Source of the DNA: Selenomonas sp.
Lineage (GTDB): Bacteria > Bacillota > Negativicutes > Selenomonadales > Selenomonadaceae
Direction: 5' to 3'
Assembly: GCA_003518745.1 (NCBI GenBank)
Contig: DOYB01000093.1
Span: 1-31,864 of the forward strand
Length of the DNA: 31,864 bases
Below are positions 8,145-15,637 of the stretch, one piece after another. The notes below the pieces were generated by a model. The model was not told the DNA's origin. It ran no database searches and saw only the letters and a list, made by a program, of their open reading frames with translations. How positions within the stretch are numbered: position 1 is the stretch's first letter; every line of letters begins with the position of its first letter. A program made the position numbers and the translations under genes.

Positions 8145-8211
8145 AATAATAATACAATCCTTTCCTTTATGATGCCTGACAGATGAGGCAATCACCGATT
8201 TTCTCTCCAAT

Positions 8212-8241
8212 AGTATAGTATAGCATATAGCAGGAAAGCAA
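8212..8241 (-). promoter_or_regulatory. Candidate promoter for the uppP operon
   Basis: On the minus strand, TTGCTT (8241-8236) and TATACT (8217-8212) are separated by 18 bases, a reasonable sigma-A promoter about 70 bases upstream of the uppP start. A second TATACT overlaps one step upstream (8222-8217) at poorer spacing. Confidence 0.5.
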
Positions 8242-8248
8242 ACACGAA

Positions 8249-8262
8249 ATTTCCGAGGAAAT
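8249..8262. promoter_or_regulatory. Perfect 14-bp palindrome in the divergent promoter region
   Basis: ATTTCC-GA-GGAAAT is a perfect inverted repeat just upstream of the uppP -35 and about 36 bases upstream of the HD-GYP -35. Its size and place suit an operator for a dimeric regulator of both directions, but no regulator is known from this window. Confidence 0.3.
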
Positions 8263-8297
8263 AAAAATTTTTAAAAAAGGGAAGGGAAACAAAGGGG

Positions 8298-8326
8298 TTG
8301 TGTCAAATAATACACCAGATTGTTAT
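8298..8326 (+). promoter_or_regulatory. Candidate promoter for the HD-GYP gene
   Basis: TTGTGT (8298-8303), a 17-base spacer and TGTTAT (8321-8326) form a moderate sigma-A-like promoter 40 bases upstream of the preferred GTG start. A small palindrome (ATGTG-ACGG-CACAT, 8325-8338) overlaps the -10 end. Confidence 0.4.
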
Positions 8327-8366
8327 GTGACGGCACATGAATTTCCGTTGGATGGGAGGGTACAAG

Positions 8367-9449
8367 GTGCTGAGATCATATGCTGTGGAGGACCTGCGCG
8401 CAGGCATGAAAATCGGCAGGGATGTACTTGCAAACGGCAGCGTCCTATATGGAAAGGGTACTGTTCTGACTGATGCGGATATTGTAAAGCTTTCCGGGAG
8501 TATGCTATTTTCAGTCTACATAGATGAGGATGAGGAACAGGCTGATGAGCGTATCGAAGGAGTAGAGTATCTGCTTGATGATGACTATGTGAACTGCTAT
8601 GAGAAGACCATGGCCAGGATTCAACGTATTTACAACAGGCTTGTTAAGGATGAAACCCTTGACATGAACGAGCTCAATGTGGTACTGTCTGATGACAATA
8701 TACAGAAGCTCTGTGATGGTGCCAAGGCTGTTTCACAGATTCACAATATGTCTAGAGATGGCGATACTGTGCTGCACCATGTGATGCATGTGGGCATACT
8801 TGCCGGGCTCATGGGAAATTGGATGCGTATGCCGAAGGAGCGCATGCGTGACCTTGTCATGTCGGCTTTCCTGCACGATGTGGGCAAGAAATGTATCCCC
8901 GATGAGATACTTAACAAGCAGGGCAAGCTCACAGATGAGGAATTCCACGAAATACGAAAGCATCCGGAATATGGGTACAATCTGCTGAAGCTGGGGCCCC
9001 TGAAAGCAAAAAACGATGTCCTGTTTGGCATTGTACAGCATCATGAACGGTGTGATGGCTCAGGATATCCTGGTAAACTCAAGAAAGACCAAATAAATGA
9101 GCTGGCCAGGATAATCGCTATACTCGATATATACGACGCAATGGCGGCAAACCGTTCATACGCCAGAAGATGTTCTCCCTTCGATATACTTGGAGTGCTG
9201 TATGAGGATGTGCTCAGCGGCAAACTCGATACGGAGTATGGTGTACATTTCATGCGTCATCTCTGCCAGTCCTTGAATGGTAATTGGGTTGCCTTGACAA
9301 ATGGTCAGAAGGCGCGTATTGTCTATATTGATGGAAGCGGGGTTAAGTCGCTTCCGGTGGTACAGACAACGAAGAATGAGTTCATAGATTTGAACAGGAG
9401 AAGCGACATAAAAATTCAGGCTGTCTTAACGGCCAGAGAAATGTCCTGA
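8367..9449 (+). CDS. HD-GYP domain protein (putative c-di-GMP phosphodiesterase)
   Basis: Predicted metal-dependent phosphohydrolase of the HD-GYP family, whose characterised members linearise cyclic di-GMP. The start is GTG 8367, 6 bases after GGGAGGG (8354-8360), giving 360 residues that begin LRSYAVEDLRAGM, a typical N-terminus for these proteins; in-frame ATGs at 8337 and 8352 lack an SD. The N-terminal ~140 residues are a non-catalytic region, possibly sensory. The catalytic domain contains H170-D171 in HDVGKK, conserved HHE, and G233-Y234-P235 in DGSGYPG, so all signature motifs are intact. There is no membrane segment, so it should be cytoplasmic. It is transcribed divergently from uppP and overlaps a possible small ORF at its end. 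Confidence 0.93.
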   Translation: MLRSYAVEDLRAGMKIGRDVLANGSVLYGKGTVLTDADIVKLSGSMLFSVYIDEDEEQADERIEGVEYLLDDDYVNCYEKTMARIQRIYNRLVKDETLDMNELNVVLSDDNIQKLCDGAKAVSQIHNMSRDGDTVLHHVMHVGILAGLMGNWMRMPKERMRDLVMSAFLHDVGKKCIPDEILNKQGKLTDEEFHEIRKHPEYGYNLLKLGPLKAKNDVLFGIVQHHERCDGSGYPGKLKKDQINELARIIAILDIYDAMAANRSYARRCSPFDILGVLYEDVLSGKLDTEYGVHFMRHLCQSLNGNWVALTNGQKARIVYIDGSGVKSLPVVQTTKNEFIDLNRRSDIKIQAVLTAREMS

Positions 9450-9604
9450 TGCGAGGTTTAGTAGTAATTCTTGATGTTTCTAAGGAAAAAGAAGGATTTC
9501 CTGCTTTAATAGCGAATAGTAATATGAGCAAAGCTAATGCTTTATGTGATGCTTTAAAGATTCAGGCCCGTAAGGGCGTAGCGCAAGGCCGCGCTTTGCG
9601 CTAA
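9449..9604 (+). CDS. Possible small protein, 51 aa, unknown
   Basis: An ATG overlapping the HD-GYP stop (TGATG) opens a 51-codon frame to TAA at 9602-9604. The predicted peptide starts MRGLVVILDVSKEKEG and ends in a basic stretch; I recognise no family. The first two thirds are visibly more A+T-rich than neighbouring genes, and the octamer ATGCTTTA occurs twice (about 9538 and 9549), with TGCTTTA again near 9503. The last codons form half of a strong hairpin (9581-9601). The SD is weak (AGAGAA). It may be a coupled small gene or just the leader of the asp23 operon. Confidence 0.3.
   Translation: MRGLVVILDVSKEKEGFPALIANSNMSKANALCDALKIQARKGVAQGRALR
9581..9601 (+). other. GC-rich hairpin upstream of asp23
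   Basis: A 9-bp stem (9581-9589 with 9593-9601, one G-U pair) with loop CGC ends 8 bases before the asp23 SD (AGAGGAGGA, about 9612-9620). There is no T-run, so it is probably an RNA processing or stabilising element, not a terminator. Confidence 0.55.
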
Positions 9605-9625
9605 GTTAATTAGAGGAGGATTATT

Positions 9626-10048
9626 ATGGAAAACACCAACAACAGCAAGGAAAAGGTACTGCCCACCAAGAAGGAGACGAAGCTCGGATCGATTCGTATT
9701 GCGGATGATGTGGTAAGCATCATTGCAGGTCTTGCAGCCACGGAAATCGAGGGAATTGCAGGCATGAGCGCCGGTCTGGTGGGAGGAATCGCTGAGATTC
9801 TCGGCCGCAAGAACTTTGCCAAGGGCGTTAAGGTTGAGGTCGGTGAGCGCGAAGCTGCTGTGGATTTGTATATCATAGTGAAGTATGGCGTGAGGATTCC
9901 GGATGTGGCGCTTGCTGCTCAGGAAAATGTCAAGCAGGCTATCGAGACCATGACGGGTCTTTCCGTTGTTGAGGTAAATATCCATGTTCAGGGTGTCGGC
10001 TTCCCTGAGGAAGAGACCCAGGAGGAGGAGCCTGTTCGCGTTCGTTAA
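9626..10048 (+). CDS. Asp23/Gls24 family envelope stress protein
   Basis: Belongs to the Asp23/YloU/Gls24 family, small cytoplasmic proteins held at the membrane by AmaP and linked to cell-wall stress. The 140-residue length is typical. The family core (about 20-125) shows GSIRIADDVVSIIAGLAATE at its start and VNIHVQGV at its end; the N-terminal 20 residues are lysine/asparagine-rich and the C-terminal tail is glutamate-rich, both probably disordered. The ATG follows a strong AGAGGAGGA SD by about 5 bases. It heads a cluster asp23-amaP-DUF2273-nusB, an arrangement shared by many Firmicutes. This is one asp23-like copy; whether others exist in the genome cannot be told here. Confidence 0.95.
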   Translation: MENTNNSKEKVLPTKKETKLGSIRIADDVVSIIAGLAATEIEGIAGMSAGLVGGIAEILGRKNFAKGVKVEVGEREAAVDLYIIVKYGVRIPDVALAAQENVKQAIETMTGLSVVEVNIHVQGVGFPEEETQEEEPVRVR

Positions 10049-10069
10049 TGTGAACAGAAAGACGGAATA

Positions 10070-10636
10070 ATGGGGATAATCAATCGGTTTTTACTGTTTG
10101 TATACGCGCTTTGTATAGGTGCCGTTTCTGTCGTCGCGGCAGGTGTGTGTCTTAACCTGATACCTGAGCGTATGTGGCTGAATGAAGTCAGGTTTGCCAT
10201 AGCAAGGCCGGATGTTTTGGCTGTACTGGCAATAGTCCTTATCGTCAGCCTGTATATGCTTAAGGTTTCTCTTTCGACTAAAGAGGGCCCGAGGGAGAGA
10301 GTTCCCGCTGAGCTCATTTTGGCTGATGGAGAGAACGGGAAGGTCAGAGTGTCTGTGGAAGCCGTGCAAGGCTTGGCAGAAAGAGCCGCCACTACGATCA
10401 AAGGGGTGCGGGAAGCCAGTGTGAGGATAAAGCCAATGAAGGCCGGAGATACCTCTGTAGCTCTTGCCATCAGTATAGTGCTTTCTCATGGCATATCCGT
10501 ACCGGACGTAGGAGAACGTGTAAGCGAGGTGATTCGGCAGGAGATGTCGGATGCACTGAACCTGTCGGATACAAAGGTGGATGTTTCCGTTACGGATATT
10601 TCAAATGCGCCTGTAGACAGGAAACGCGTCGTGTAA
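10070..10636 (+). CDS. amaP: Alkaline shock response membrane anchor protein AmaP
   Basis: Membrane protein whose known homologue recruits Asp23 to the cytoplasmic membrane. It has 188 residues with two predicted helices at the N-terminus (about 5-27 and 48-65), followed by a soluble domain (about 75-185) that resembles the Asp23 fold in its periodic V-x-V-x pattern. The start ATG 10070 is preceded by a weak SD (GACGGAA). It begins 21 bases after the asp23-family gene and is followed after 12 bases by the DUF2273 gene, fitting the known asp23-amaP-DUF2273 operon. The name is assigned from topology plus context. Confidence 0.88.
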   Translation: MGIINRFLLFVYALCIGAVSVVAAGVCLNLIPERMWLNEVRFAIARPDVLAVLAIVLIVSLYMLKVSLSTKEGPRERVPAELILADGENGKVRVSVEAVQGLAERAATTIKGVREASVRIKPMKAGDTSVALAISIVLSHGISVPDVGERVSEVIRQEMSDALNLSDTKVDVSVTDISNAPVDRKRVV

Positions 10637-10648
10637 GGCGGTGATACT

Positions 10649-10903
10649 ATGCTAGAGGAATTAAAGCAATTGATTGGCAGTTTTTTCGGCGAGCACTGCA
10701 AGGGAAAGGTTGGTCTCCTATCGGGATTAGTGGTCGGTGTCGCGGTTCTGGTGTTTGGATTTTGGAAAACTGTCTTTGTTTTGCTTTGTGGCTGTATTGG
10801 CCTGTACGTCGGTACGCGAATGGAAAGGGAAGAGGATTTGCTGCAGAGGATATTGTCATCCCTGCAGAATCGTCTGCCTGATAAGTTCCAGAATTGGCTT
10901 TGA
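10649..10903 (+). CDS. DUF2273 small integral membrane protein
   Basis: An 84-residue protein with two closely spaced hydrophobic helices (about 20-38 and 41-56) followed by a charged amphipathic tail. It matches the DUF2273 pattern GKxxGLxxGxxxGxxxxxFGFxKxxFV. Members sit next to Asp23/AmaP genes; their role is unknown but presumably connected to the same membrane-associated stress complex. The start ATG 10649 is preceded by GGCGGTGA. The nusB gene begins 15 bases after the stop, so all four genes are likely co-transcribed. Confidence 0.88.
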   Translation: MLEELKQLIGSFFGEHCKGKVGLLSGLVVGVAVLVFGFWKTVFVLLCGCIGLYVGTRMEREEDLLQRILSSLQNRLPDKFQNWL

Positions 10904-10918
10904 GTTTGAGAGGTTGTT

Positions 10919-11338
10919 ATGAGTCGCAGACAAGCACGGGAGACCGCATTACAAGCGCTTTTCCAACTGGATCTTAACCATGGTTCTGAGGACGAGGCAG
11001 AGTTGTACGAGACACTTGCCGTGGATACTGCGATTGGGGAATGTGATAAGATTTCCGCTTCGGACCGCGAATACGTCCTGTCAACAGTGCATGGTACAAG
11101 GCTCCATATGGAAGAGATCGACGAGCAGATTTCTAAACATGCTAAAGGATGGAAGCTCTCACGCATGGGAGCGGTAGATCGAAATATTATGCGTTTGGCC
11201 ACTTACGAAATGAGGTTCGGTGAACTGCAAACCGAACCGAAGATAGCCGTTAATGAAGCGGTGGAGCTTGCAAAGAAGTACGGGACAGACGACTCAAGTC
11301 GATTTGTCAACGGGATTCTTAATGCAATGATGAAGTAG
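10919..11338 (+). CDS. nusB: Transcription antitermination factor NusB
   Basis: All-helical RNA-binding protein that, with NusE (S10), binds boxA in rRNA leaders and supports processive antitermination. It has 139 residues, normal for NusB. The N-terminus SRRQARETALQALFQ is the family signature, and the C-terminal half has KHAKGWKLSRMGAVDRNIMR and EAVELAKKYGTDDSSRFVNGIL, both conserved. The ATG 10919 follows GAGAGG. It is the last gene of the asp23 cluster and is followed within 25 bases by an intrinsic terminator. Nothing unusual in the protein. Confidence 0.97.
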   Translation: MSRRQARETALQALFQLDLNHGSEDEAELYETLAVDTAIGECDKISASDREYVLSTVHGTRLHMEEIDEQISKHAKGWKLSRMGAVDRNIMRLATYEMRFGELQTEPKIAVNEAVELAKKYGTDDSSRFVNGILNAMMK

Positions 11339-11358
11339 GCGTTGAAGCAGAAGAAATC

Positions 11359-11383
11359 GCCAGACTTTTGTCTGGCTTTTTCT
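11359..11383 (+). terminator. Intrinsic terminator after nusB
   Basis: A perfect 7-bp stem (11359-11365 with 11370-11376), TTTT loop and a run of five T (11377-11381), preceded by an A-rich stretch. It separates the asp23-nusB unit from xseA; I see no clear promoter in the 25 bases left before xseA. Confidence 0.85.
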
Positions 11384-11407
11384 TGTATAGTTAAAGGGGC
11401 AGCTGAG

Positions 11408-12631
11408 ATGATTCACAGCGTAAGCGATATTACAAGGTATATCAAGGGATTGCTACAGAATGAGCAGTTGCTGCAGAACCTGCTGATAGGAGGAGAAATC
11501 TCGAACTTCAAATGCTATAGTTCGGGGCATTGCTATTTTACTTTGAAGGATACCGGTGCAAGCATTAAATGCGTAATGTTCAAGAGCAGGGCGCAAGGCT
11601 TGAGATTTCGCCCCGAAAACGGCATGGCCGTAATTGTCCGTGGAAATATAGCCGTTTATGAAAGAGACGGAGTCTATCAGCTCTATGCGGATTCCATGAC
11701 TCCACAGGGAGCAGGGGAATTGGCGCTGGCCTTTGAACAGCTGAAAAAGAAGCTTGCGGCAGAGGGATTGTTCGATGATACCCGTAAGAAACCGCTGCCC
11801 TTCTTCCCCAAAAGAATTGGCGTGGTAACTTCTCCTTCGGGAGCAGTTCTTCGAGATATATACCATGTTTCCAAGCAACGAAATCCGGGTATACGCCTAG
11901 TTCTTTATCCCGTCCAGGTACAAGGGGACGCAGCGGCAGAGGAAATTTCACGGGGGATACGGTTCTTCAATAAAAATTACCCTGTTGATGTACTCATAGT
12001 AGGCCGAGGCGGGGGATCCGCGGAGGATCTGTGGGCCTTCAATGAGGAACCAGTTGTCAGAGCCATTTATGACTCCAATATACCTGTTATTTCTGCTGTT
12101 GGTCATGAGACTGATTTCACACTGGCGGATTTTGCCGCTGACCGTCGTGCGGCAACCCCTTCCCATGCGGCTGAATTAGCGGTTCCTGATACCAGAGAGC
12201 TTCAGCATCGTCTGGCTGTGCTCGCTGTACGCATGACTACGGCTGCAAGACATCAGCTTCAGATAAAGCGTGAACGCTTGACACGGTGCCGAAAGAGTAC
12301 GATAATGGAACGTCCGCATCAGTTTTTAGACAAGAGAAGGCAAAGGCTTGATATTGCAATATTGCGCCTCTCTCAGCTGAAAACAGCCGCAATCCAAGGC
12401 AAAAGACATAGGCTGGAGCTTGCCCTGCAACGCTTGGATATGCTTAACCCCGCACGGGTTCTCAGGAGGGGCTACAGCATAGTAGAGAATGAAAATGGTG
12501 TGGTACGCAAAGCAAGCGAGGTATCTGTTGGAGATGCTCTGACGGTTATACTGTCTGATGGCAGACTTAACGTCAATGTGACCGGAACATCCAGAACTGT
12601 TTCGCGGAAAGGAAGAACTGGAAATGCCTAG
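11408..12631 (+). CDS. xseA: Exodeoxyribonuclease VII large subunit
   Basis: Catalytic subunit of exonuclease VII, which degrades single-stranded DNA from both ends to oligonucleotides in repair. The start ATG 11408 is chosen because AAAGGGG lies 7-8 bases upstream and the protein then begins MIHSVSDITRYIK, the usual N-terminus; the frame extends upstream through the nusB terminator, which is not credible as coding. The 407 residues comprise an OB-fold (about 1-100; GEISNFKCYSSGHCYFTLKD), a catalytic domain (about 110-320; PKRIGVVTSPSGA, IVGRGGGSAEDLWAFNEE, SAVGHETDFTLADFAADRRA) and a C-terminal coiled region. It overlaps xseB by 8 bases, so the subunits are translationally coupled. Confidence 0.97.
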   Translation: MIHSVSDITRYIKGLLQNEQLLQNLLIGGEISNFKCYSSGHCYFTLKDTGASIKCVMFKSRAQGLRFRPENGMAVIVRGNIAVYERDGVYQLYADSMTPQGAGELALAFEQLKKKLAAEGLFDDTRKKPLPFFPKRIGVVTSPSGAVLRDIYHVSKQRNPGIRLVLYPVQVQGDAAAEEISRGIRFFNKNYPVDVLIVGRGGGSAEDLWAFNEEPVVRAIYDSNIPVISAVGHETDFTLADFAADRRAATPSHAAELAVPDTRELQHRLAVLAVRMTTAARHQLQIKRERLTRCRKSTIMERPHQFLDKRRQRLDIAILRLSQLKTAAIQGKRHRLELALQRLDMLNPARVLRRGYSIVENENGVVRKASEVSVGDALTVILSDGRLNVNVTGTSRTVSRKGRTGNA

Positions 12632-12863
12632 AAAAAAGGAAATGAGCTTTGAGTCTGCCTTGGAACGGCTTGAAAATATTGTAGAATCAATGGAAACGGG
12701 AGAAACAAGTTTGGCAGAATTGCTCAAGAATTATTCTGAGGGCGTAGAGCTTTCAAAATTTTGCATGGCGTCCCTTGACAGGACCGAGCAGGCTATGGAT
12801 CTTTTAATCAAAGAGAATGGTGGAAGCTTCAAAGAGCAAAAGCTGGACATTGAAGGTGAGTGA
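12624..12863 (+). CDS. xseB: Exodeoxyribonuclease VII small subunit
   Basis: Small helical subunit of exonuclease VII. It has 79 residues, the normal size, with the family pattern MSFESALERLENIVESMETGETSL near the N-terminus and a C-terminal helix. The ATG 12624 lies inside the end of xseA in another frame, with AGGAA about 7 bases upstream. The stop lies just before the ispA start, forming the compact xseA-xseB-ispA run common in bacteria. Confidence 0.95.
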   Translation: MPRKKEMSFESALERLENIVESMETGETSLAELLKNYSEGVELSKFCMASLDRTEQAMDLLIKENGGSFKEQKLDIEGE

Positions 12864-12865
12864 TC

Positions 12866-13744
12866 ATGCTTAAGGTTGAGTGGGAAAGACGGAGAAAAAT
12901 AGTCGAAGAGGCTCTCGGCCGAGAATTACGAGAGGAGGAGGCGCTTTTTCCGAACCTTGCGGACGCGATGAAATACAGCTTGTTGGCGGGAGGCAAGCGG
13001 CTGCGTCCAATATTGCTTATGGCCGCGGCGGATGCTGTAGGAGGAAAGGGCGACCTATATGTAACAGCCGGGTGTGGGCTGGAAATGATACACACTTATT
13101 CCCTTATCCACGACGATTTGCCTGCCATGGATAACGATGATTACAGACGGGGCAAGCTGACTAATCACAAGGTTTACGGTGAAGGAAACGCCATTCTGGC
13201 GGGAGACGCCTTGCTGACGCTGGCCTTTGAGGTTATACTTAGGCAGAGGGAAGCAACGGCTGAGACTCTTGTAAAGGTAGTGAGGGAAATCAGCATTGCA
13301 GCGGGCGCGAACGGTATGGTTGGCGGCCAATACATCGACTTGGATTCCGAAGGAAAGCAGATTTCCATGGAAACCCTGAAAAAGATGCACATGGCAAAGA
13401 CGGGAGCGCTTTTCCGTGCCGCCCTCAGATCCGGTGCTATTCTGGCAGGAGCCTCTGATGAGCAGCTATCCGCCCTGACCCGCTATGCTGATTGCTTCGG
13501 ACTGGCCTTCCAGATTACAGATGACATACTTGATGTAGTAGGGGACGAGGCGGCCATAGGGAAACCGGTGGGCAGTGATGAGAAAAAGCTAAAATCCACC
13601 TATGTCACCATGTCATCACTTGAGGATGCGAAGGAAATGGCAGAAAATGCCATTAAAGAAGCAAGGTCCGCCTTGGATATTTTTGGAAGCGAGGCTGATT
13701 TCCTGCGGGAGCTTGCCTCATATCTATTGAATAGAGATCATTGA
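12866..13744 (+). CDS. ispA: Polyprenyl (farnesyl/geranyl) diphosphate synthase
   Basis: Condenses isopentenyl diphosphate with allylic diphosphates, most likely to farnesyl diphosphate, feeding undecaprenyl and quinone synthesis. The start ATG 12866 is 5 bases after AAGGTGAG; an in-frame GTG at 12860 is too close to the SD. The 292 residues include GGKRLRP (about 49-55), the first Asp-rich motif DDLPAMD at 83-89 and the second DDILD at 219-223. The two extra residues in the first motif (DDx4D type) match bacterial FPP synthases. The neighbours xseB and dxs are standard, and dxs makes the first intermediate of the same pathway. The exact chain length cannot be told for certain from sequence. 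Confidence 0.94.
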   Translation: MLKVEWERRRKIVEEALGRELREEEALFPNLADAMKYSLLAGGKRLRPILLMAAADAVGGKGDLYVTAGCGLEMIHTYSLIHDDLPAMDNDDYRRGKLTNHKVYGEGNAILAGDALLTLAFEVILRQREATAETLVKVVREISIAAGANGMVGGQYIDLDSEGKQISMETLKKMHMAKTGALFRAALRSGAILAGASDEQLSALTRYADCFGLAFQITDDILDVVGDEAAIGKPVGSDEKKLKSTYVTMSSLEDAKEMAENAIKEARSALDIFGSEADFLRELASYLLNRDH

Positions 13745-13760
13745 CAGGAAGGGAAACGAC

Positions 13761-15632
13761 GTGGCTCGGATATTAGATAATCTGGATTTGCCTGAAGGAC
13801 TCCGAAAACTGAATATACAGCAGATGGAACAGTTGGCGGAAGAAATTCGTGCCAAGATTATCCATACAGTATCGGAAAATGGGGGGCATCTTGCACCCAG
13901 TCTCGGTACTGTGGAGCTGACACTGGCCCTTTACAGCAGTTTCTCGTTCCCTAAGGACAAACTGGTTTGGGATGTGGGTCATCAGGCCTATACTCATAAA
14001 ATACTTACAGGTCGAAGGGATAATTTTGATACTCTTCGGAAAAAGGAAGGCATTACCGGCTTTCCGAAGCGTTCTGAGTCTCAATATGACGCTTTTGGAG
14101 TAGGCCATGCCAGCACCTCTATATCGGCTGCCCTGGGAATGGCAATAGCAAGGGATGTAAAGAAAGAAAAGCACTATGTGATTGCAGTGATTGGTGACGG
14201 CGCCCTTACGGGCGGAGAGGCCTTTGAAGCCATGAATCACGCAGGGGATTTAGGCCGCAGCCTTATAGTAATCCTCAACGATAATGAAATGTCAATAGAC
14301 AAGAACGTAGGTGCCGTATCCTCATATCTTTCACAGATGAGAATCGTGCCTCAGTATTATCGTGCGAAAAAGGATGTTGAGAACCTGATAAGGAGCATCC
14401 CTCGAATCGGAGGGAAGATGCTTCGCACTGCCAACAGTATAAAGTACGGTGTTCGTTCGGCGTTGGTTCCCGGTACCTTTTTTGAAGAAATGGGCTTTCA
14501 GTATGTGGGCCCCTTGGATGGACACAACATACAGCAAATGAAGGAGGTTTTCTCCAAGGTCAAGGAAATCCCCGGGCCTGTGCTCCTTCATATCCACACG
14601 AAAAAGGGAAAGGGTTATGGACCGGCAGAGTCTTACCCTGAAAAATTCCATGGAATAGGGAGCTTTGACGAAAATACGGGAGCTGTGGAGAAAAAACAGA
14701 CAGCCCCCAGTTATACGTCAGTTTTCAGCAAGGCTCTCTGTGATTGTGGAGAAAAGGACCCAAGGCTTGTGGCAATAACCGCGGCAATGCCGTCAGGTAC
14801 GGGCCTAAAGGAATTTGGGAAGAAATACCCAAAGCGGTTTTTCGATGTCGGGATTGCCGAAGAACATGCGATAACACTTGCGGCAGGAATGGCCGCGGCA
14901 GGGCTGCGTCCTGTCGCGGCAATATATTCAACCTTTGCACAAAGGGGGTACGATCAGCTTTTGCACGATGTCTGCCTGCAAAACCTGCCGGTAGTGCTGT
15001 GCTTGGACAGGGCCGGGCTTGTGGGTGAGGATGGTCCCACCCATCATGGAATGTTTGACATCTCATATCTCCGCCAGATGCCAAATATGAGTGTCTTGGC
15101 TCCAAAGGATGAAAATGAGCTTCGGCAGATGCTTTTTGCTGCCTTGGCACATAACGGGCCGGTGTCCATAAGATATCCCAGAGGCAATGGGATCGGGGTG
15201 CCTGTCAACGAGGAACCGGAGGAGCTTCCATGGGGGAAAGCGGAGATAATGGCCGAAGGAGGAGACGTTGCCTTCCTGGCTGTGGGCAGTATGGTGGAAA
15301 CGGCTCGTCAGGCCGCGCGATTACTGGAAGCGGATAGTATTTCTTCAACCCTTGTCAATATGCGTTTTGTAAAACCCATTGACAAGGATGTCATAAGAAA
15401 AGCTGCAGATTCTGTGAAATATATTGTGACATGTGAGGAAAACACTCTTGCCGGAGGTTTTGGCTCGGCGGTGGCTGAGTTTATGGCAGATGAGGGAATC
15501 ACTGTCCCTCTGATTCGTTTTGGACTTCCGGATGCCTTTGTAGAGCAGGGAACCAGAGGGGAATTGCTGGAGCTGTGCGGACTAACGGCAGAGGCTATCG
15601 CGAAACGTGTTAAAGAAAGGCTGGAAAAATAG
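13761..15632 (+). CDS. dxs: 1-Deoxy-D-xylulose-5-phosphate synthase
   Basis: Thiamine-diphosphate enzyme that joins pyruvate and glyceraldehyde-3-phosphate, the first step of the MEP isoprenoid pathway. The 623 residues are full length. The start is GTG 13761 with AGGAAGGGA 6 bases upstream. Domain I has GHLAPSLGTVELT, WDVGHQAYTHKILTGR, and the cofactor motif GDGALTGGEAFEAMN; domain II has FFDVGIAEEHA with the catalytic glutamate and DRAGLVGEDGPTHHG; domain III is the C-terminal transketolase fold. It follows ispA by 16 bases and precedes tlyA by 5, so the run is one transcription unit. No thiamine riboswitch is seen upstream. Confidence 0.98.
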   Translation: MARILDNLDLPEGLRKLNIQQMEQLAEEIRAKIIHTVSENGGHLAPSLGTVELTLALYSSFSFPKDKLVWDVGHQAYTHKILTGRRDNFDTLRKKEGITGFPKRSESQYDAFGVGHASTSISAALGMAIARDVKKEKHYVIAVIGDGALTGGEAFEAMNHAGDLGRSLIVILNDNEMSIDKNVGAVSSYLSQMRIVPQYYRAKKDVENLIRSIPRIGGKMLRTANSIKYGVRSALVPGTFFEEMGFQYVGPLDGHNIQQMKEVFSKVKEIPGPVLLHIHTKKGKGYGPAESYPEKFHGIGSFDENTGAVEKKQTAPSYTSVFSKALCDCGEKDPRLVAITAAMPSGTGLKEFGKKYPKRFFDVGIAEEHAITLAAGMAAAGLRPVAAIYSTFAQRGYDQLLHDVCLQNLPVVLCLDRAGLVGEDGPTHHGMFDISYLRQMPNMSVLAPKDENELRQMLFAALAHNGPVSIRYPRGNGIGVPVNEEPEELPWGKAEIMAEGGDVAFLAVGSMVETARQAARLLEADSISSTLVNMRFVKPIDKDVIRKAADSVKYIVTCEENTLAGGFGSAVAEFMADEGITVPLIRFGLPDAFVEQGTRGELLELCGLTAEAIAKRVKERLEK

Positions 15633-15637
15633 AGATT

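Noticed and set aside
8327..8366. c-di-GMP riboswitch before the HD-GYP gene
   Set aside because: The 5' region is too short and has none of the conserved GEMM motif blocks; only a small palindrome is seen.
11342..11407. Upstream extension of xseA
   Set aside because: The extra codons run through the nusB terminator and have no SD; ATG 11408 gives the standard N-terminus.
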